Part shown: positions 60,903 through 64,000 of the stretch, piece by piece | Numbering within the stretch: position 1 is the stretch's first letter | Layout: every line of letters starts with the position of its first letter | Assembly (NCBI GenBank): GCA_013288235.1 | Contig: JABDCF010000001.1 | Location: 1-64,000, forward strand | Direction: 5' to 3' | Source of the DNA: Bacteroidota bacterium | Lineage (GTDB): Bacteria; Bacteroidota; Bacteroidia; Sphingobacteriales; Sphingobacteriaceae | Length of the DNA stretch: 64,000 bases | Position numbers and translations under genes: made by a program | Notes under the pieces: generated by a model | What the model was told of the DNA's origin: nothing | Seen by the model: the letters and a program-made list of their open reading frames with translations, nothing else | Database searches by the model: none

Positions 60903-60931
60903 TTGCTTTCTGCTTTTAGCTCAAAAAAGAA

Positions 60932-62125
60932 ATGAAAAAGAAAGTAGTTTTAGCATATAGCGGAGGTCTTGACACCTCTTTTTGCTGCATATACCTCACA
61001 CAGGATCTTGGTTATGAAGTTCATTCGGTTATAGTAAATACCGGTGGTTTTAGTGAAGAGGAACTAAAGGGTGTTGAAGAACGCGCGTACAAAATGGGCG
61101 TAACATCGCACCACGTTGTTGATGAGACCGAAAATTTTTACAATACCTGTGTTCGTTTCCTGATCTACGGTAATGTATTGAAAAACAACACCTATCCCCT
61201 ATCGGTAAGCGCCGAGCGGGTTAGCCAGGCAACTGCAATCGCAAATTACGCCAAAGAAATAGGCGCCGAATTTGTAGCGCACGGCAGTACCGGCGCGGGT
61301 AACGATCAGGTGCGTTTCGATATGATCTTTAATATCCTTGTTCCAGAGGTACAGATCATTACCCCTATCCGCGATTTAAAATTAAGCCGCGAAGAAGAGA
61401 TCCAGTACCTGAAAGATCACGGTGTTGAGATGAATTTTGAAAAGGCAAAATATTCTATTAATAAAGGCATTTGGGGTACATCGGTTGGGGGCAAAGAAAC
61501 ATTGACTTCGAATTTGGGACTACCCGAAGAAGCCTGGCCAACGCAAGTTAGCAAAACTGGAAGCCAAAATATCGAGTTAGTTTTTGAAAACGGGGAGTTG
61601 GTGGGTTTAGATGGAGAGAAGTTCGATCATCCAACCAAAGCGATACAGGCATTGCAGGCAATTGCCCAGCCTTATGGCATTGGTAGGGATATCCACGTGG
61701 GCGATACCATCATAGGCATAAAAGGCAGGGTTGGTTTTGAGGCAGCAGCGCCGATGATCATTATAAAAGCACATCACACACTTGAAAAACATGTGTTAAC
61801 CAAATGGCAGTTATCGTGGAAAGACCAGCTTTCAAGCTTTTATGGCAATTGGCTGCATGAAGGTCAATTCCATGATCCTATCATGCGGAATATCGAAGCA
61901 TTTTTAACTGATACCCAGCAAAACGTAAGCGGGAAAGTATTTGTGCAACTGCACCCTTATCGTTTCCAGGTTATAGGTATTGAATCATCGCACGATTTGA
62001 TGTCGAATAAATTTGGCACTTATGGTGAGATGAACAACTCCTGGAGCGGTGAAGATGTGAAAGGGTTCTCTAAAATTTTTGGCAACCAGGTAATGATCTA
62101 TCATAAGGTTAACCAAACCTCATAA
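60932..62125 (+). CDS. argG: argininosuccinate synthase
   Basis: KVVLAYSGGLDTSFCCIYL...HGSTGAGNDQVRFD. Confidence 0.93.
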   Translation: MKKKVVLAYSGGLDTSFCCIYLTQDLGYEVHSVIVNTGGFSEEELKGVEERAYKMGVTSHHVVDETENFYNTCVRFLIYGNVLKNNTYPLSVSAERVSQATAIANYAKEIGAEFVAHGSTGAGNDQVRFDMIFNILVPEVQIITPIRDLKLSREEEIQYLKDHGVEMNFEKAKYSINKGIWGTSVGGKETLTSNLGLPEEAWPTQVSKTGSQNIELVFENGELVGLDGEKFDHPTKAIQALQAIAQPYGIGRDIHVGDTIIGIKGRVGFEAAAPMIIIKAHHTLEKHVLTKWQLSWKDQLSSFYGNWLHEGQFHDPIMRNIEAFLTDTQQNVSGKVFVQLHPYRFQVIGIESSHDLMSNKFGTYGEMNNSWSGEDVKGFSKIFGNQVMIYHKVNQTS

Positions 62126-62143
62126 AGTATAAAACACAAGGAA

Positions 62144-63136
62144 ATGAGTGCAAATAAAAAGATTTTAGCTGGGATAGTGGGTGGAGCTGGTTATACCGGC
62201 GGGGAAATGCTGCGTATCCTGATCAACCACCCCGATGTTGATATCGCATTTGTACACAGCACCAGTAGCGCAGGCAAACATGTTTATGATGTGCATACTG
62301 ATCTTTTTGGCGATACCGATTTAAAATTTGCTGCCGAATTAGCCTATAATATTGATGTATTGTTTCTTTGTGTTGGTCATGGCGACGCAAAAAAGTTTTT
62401 GGAGGCCAACCCAATCCCCGATCATATAAAAGTTATTGATTTGAGCCAGGATTTCAGGTTGACACCAAGCGCAAAACATAAGACAAAAACTTTTGTTTAT
62501 GGTTTACCGGAGTTAAACCGGGAAGCCATTAAGCAGGCTAATAACATCGCCAATCCGGGATGTTTTGCTACTTGCTTACAATTGGGCTTATTGCCATTGG
62601 CGTCGAAAAATCTATTAGATACCGAAGTGCATATCACGGCTACAACCGGTTCAACAGGCGCGGGCCAAAGTTTATCGGGCACAACCCATTTTACCTGGCG
62701 TAACGATAACCTTTCGGTTTATAAAGCTTTTGAGCATCAGCATTTAAATGAGGTTGGGCAATCACTAAGGCAATTACAACCACAATTTGATAAGGCGGTT
62801 AATTTTATCCCTTACCGGGGAGACTATACACGCGGGATAATTGCATCTATTTATACCGATAGCAGCCTTACCGAAGCCGAGGCATTGAAACTTTACCAGC
62901 AATATTATGCTGGGCATCCTTTTACCCATGTGACCAATCATGATATTGATTTGAAGCAGGTTGTCAATACCAACAAATGCTTTATCCAGGTTAAGAAACA
63001 CGGAAATAAGCTGCTTATTATCAGCATTATAGATAACTTACTGAAAGGCGCTTCAGGCCAGGCGGTACAGAATATGAATTTAATGTTTGGGTTGGATGAG
63101 CGCGCGGGACTAAGGCTGAAGGCGACGGGGTTTTAG
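62144..63136 (+). CDS. argC: N-acetyl-gamma-glutamyl-phosphate reductase
   Basis: AGIVGGAGYTGGEMLRILINHP...NPGCFATCLQLGLLPL. Confidence 0.93.
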   Translation: MSANKKILAGIVGGAGYTGGEMLRILINHPDVDIAFVHSTSSAGKHVYDVHTDLFGDTDLKFAAELAYNIDVLFLCVGHGDAKKFLEANPIPDHIKVIDLSQDFRLTPSAKHKTKTFVYGLPELNREAIKQANNIANPGCFATCLQLGLLPLASKNLLDTEVHITATTGSTGAGQSLSGTTHFTWRNDNLSVYKAFEHQHLNEVGQSLRQLQPQFDKAVNFIPYRGDYTRGIIASIYTDSSLTEAEALKLYQQYYAGHPFTHVTNHDIDLKQVVNTNKCFIQVKKHGNKLLIISIIDNLLKGASGQAVQNMNLMFGLDERAGLRLKATGF

Positions 63137-63137
63137 C

Positions 63138-63230
63138 CCCTGACCCCCTAAAGGGGGGAACTAAATTTGAGAGGACGATTTTTAAAATAAATTTAATTAA
63201 CTTTTTAAGGCCCCTTTAGGGGTTTGGGGC
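63138..63230. repeat. CCCCTAAAGGGG-word intergenic hairpin
   Basis: gcccctgaccccctaaagggggg ... ggcccctttaggggtttggggc. Confidence 0.75.
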
Positions 63231-63232
63231 AT

Positions 63233-64000
63233 ATGAAACTATTCGAAGTATATCCAATCAATCCAATTAACATCGTAAAAGGTGTTGGAAGTTTAGTTTA
63301 TGATGACAAAGGCCAGGAATATCTTGACCTGTACGGCGGCCATGCCGTAATTTCTATCGGCCATACCAATCCGCATTACGTAGAACGACTGGAAGACCAA
63401 TTACACAAAATCGGGTTCTATTCAAATTCAATTGAGATACCTTTGCAAAAACAATTAGCTGAAAAACTTGGTCATGTTTCGGGCAAAGAAGATTACCAGT
63501 TATTTCTTTGTAACTCCGGCGCTGAGGCCAATGAAAATGCTTTAAAGTTGGCTTCATTTTATAATGGCAAAAAGAAAGTCATCGCATTTAGCGGGGCATT
63601 TCATGGCCGTACTTCATTAGCTGTTGCGGTAACCGATAATCCTAAAATTGTTGCCCCGATTAACGAAACAGATAATGTAATTTTTGTGCCATGGCGGGAT
63701 GAAGCTGCATTAGAGCGGGCGTTTGCCAATAATGAAATTTCATCGGTAATTATAGAGGGCATTCAAGGCGTAGGGGGCATACAGGTTGCGCCCGAAAGCT
63801 TTTTGCAAAAAATACGTTCCCTTTGCGATGCCAACAATGCTGTTTTTATTGCAGACGAGATTCAGTGCGGGTACGGGCGGACAGGCAAATTCTTTTCGCA
63901 TGATTTTGCAGGCATAAATGCCGATATTTATACCATGGCCAAAGGCATGGGTAACGGCTTCCCGGTTGGGGGCATTATTATATCGCCCAAAATACAACCG
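63233..64000 (+). CDS. argD: acetylornithine/succinylornithine-type aminotransferase, truncated by window end
   Basis: MKLFEVYPINPINIVKGVGSLVYDDKGQEYLDLYGGHAVISIGH...NSGAEANENALKLA; no stop in window. Confidence 0.88.
   Translation, partial: MKLFEVYPINPINIVKGVGSLVYDDKGQEYLDLYGGHAVISIGHTNPHYVERLEDQLHKIGFYSNSIEIPLQKQLAEKLGHVSGKEDYQLFLCNSGAEANENALKLASFYNGKKKVIAFSGAFHGRTSLAVAVTDNPKIVAPINETDNVIFVPWRDEAALERAFANNEISSVIIEGIQGVGGIQVAPESFLQKIRSLCDANNAVFIADEIQCGYGRTGKFFSHDFAGINADIYTMAKGMGNGFPVGGIIISPKIQP

Overview
Chromosomal window from a Bacteroidota genome, most like Sphingobacteriaceae (Mucilaginibacter/Pedobacter-type) by gene content and TAnnTTTG-type promoters; taxonomy is inferred, not searched. 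Most of it is ordinary chromosome: serA/serC, rpe, an ABC transporter trio, GH92, a 2-oxoacid dehydrogenase E2, cinA, an LptD-like protein, an amidase, MCE, rnz, purC, phoH, dinB and an arginine biosynthesis cluster. The main accessory locus (about 5.89-9.69 kb, visibly AT-rich) is a compact ubiquitin-conjugation-like system: a two-repeat DUF1508/YegP-like protein, an E2-E1 fusion and a JAB/JAMM peptidase. A divergent XRE regulator and ImmA/IrrE-type protease share with it a 52-bp bipartite palindrome. No CD-NTase or recognisable ubiquitin-like protein is present, so it is not an obvious CBASS or classical Bil operon. Features missed by the ORF track: a fluoride (crcB) riboswitch on a crcB-usp-CLC operon; a small SRP RNA; a candidate Arg-rich leader peptide (RRRPYMPR) with a terminator-like hairpin before the arginine genes; an S23-type four-helix-bundle gene bracketed by an inverted repeat inside the arginine operon; a tandem pair of 2H phosphoesterases whose second copy has lost both catalytic His; three genes each broken by one extra base in a homopolymer; and many intergenic hairpins built from a few recurring short words. 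All calls are by eye; no search or folding was run.
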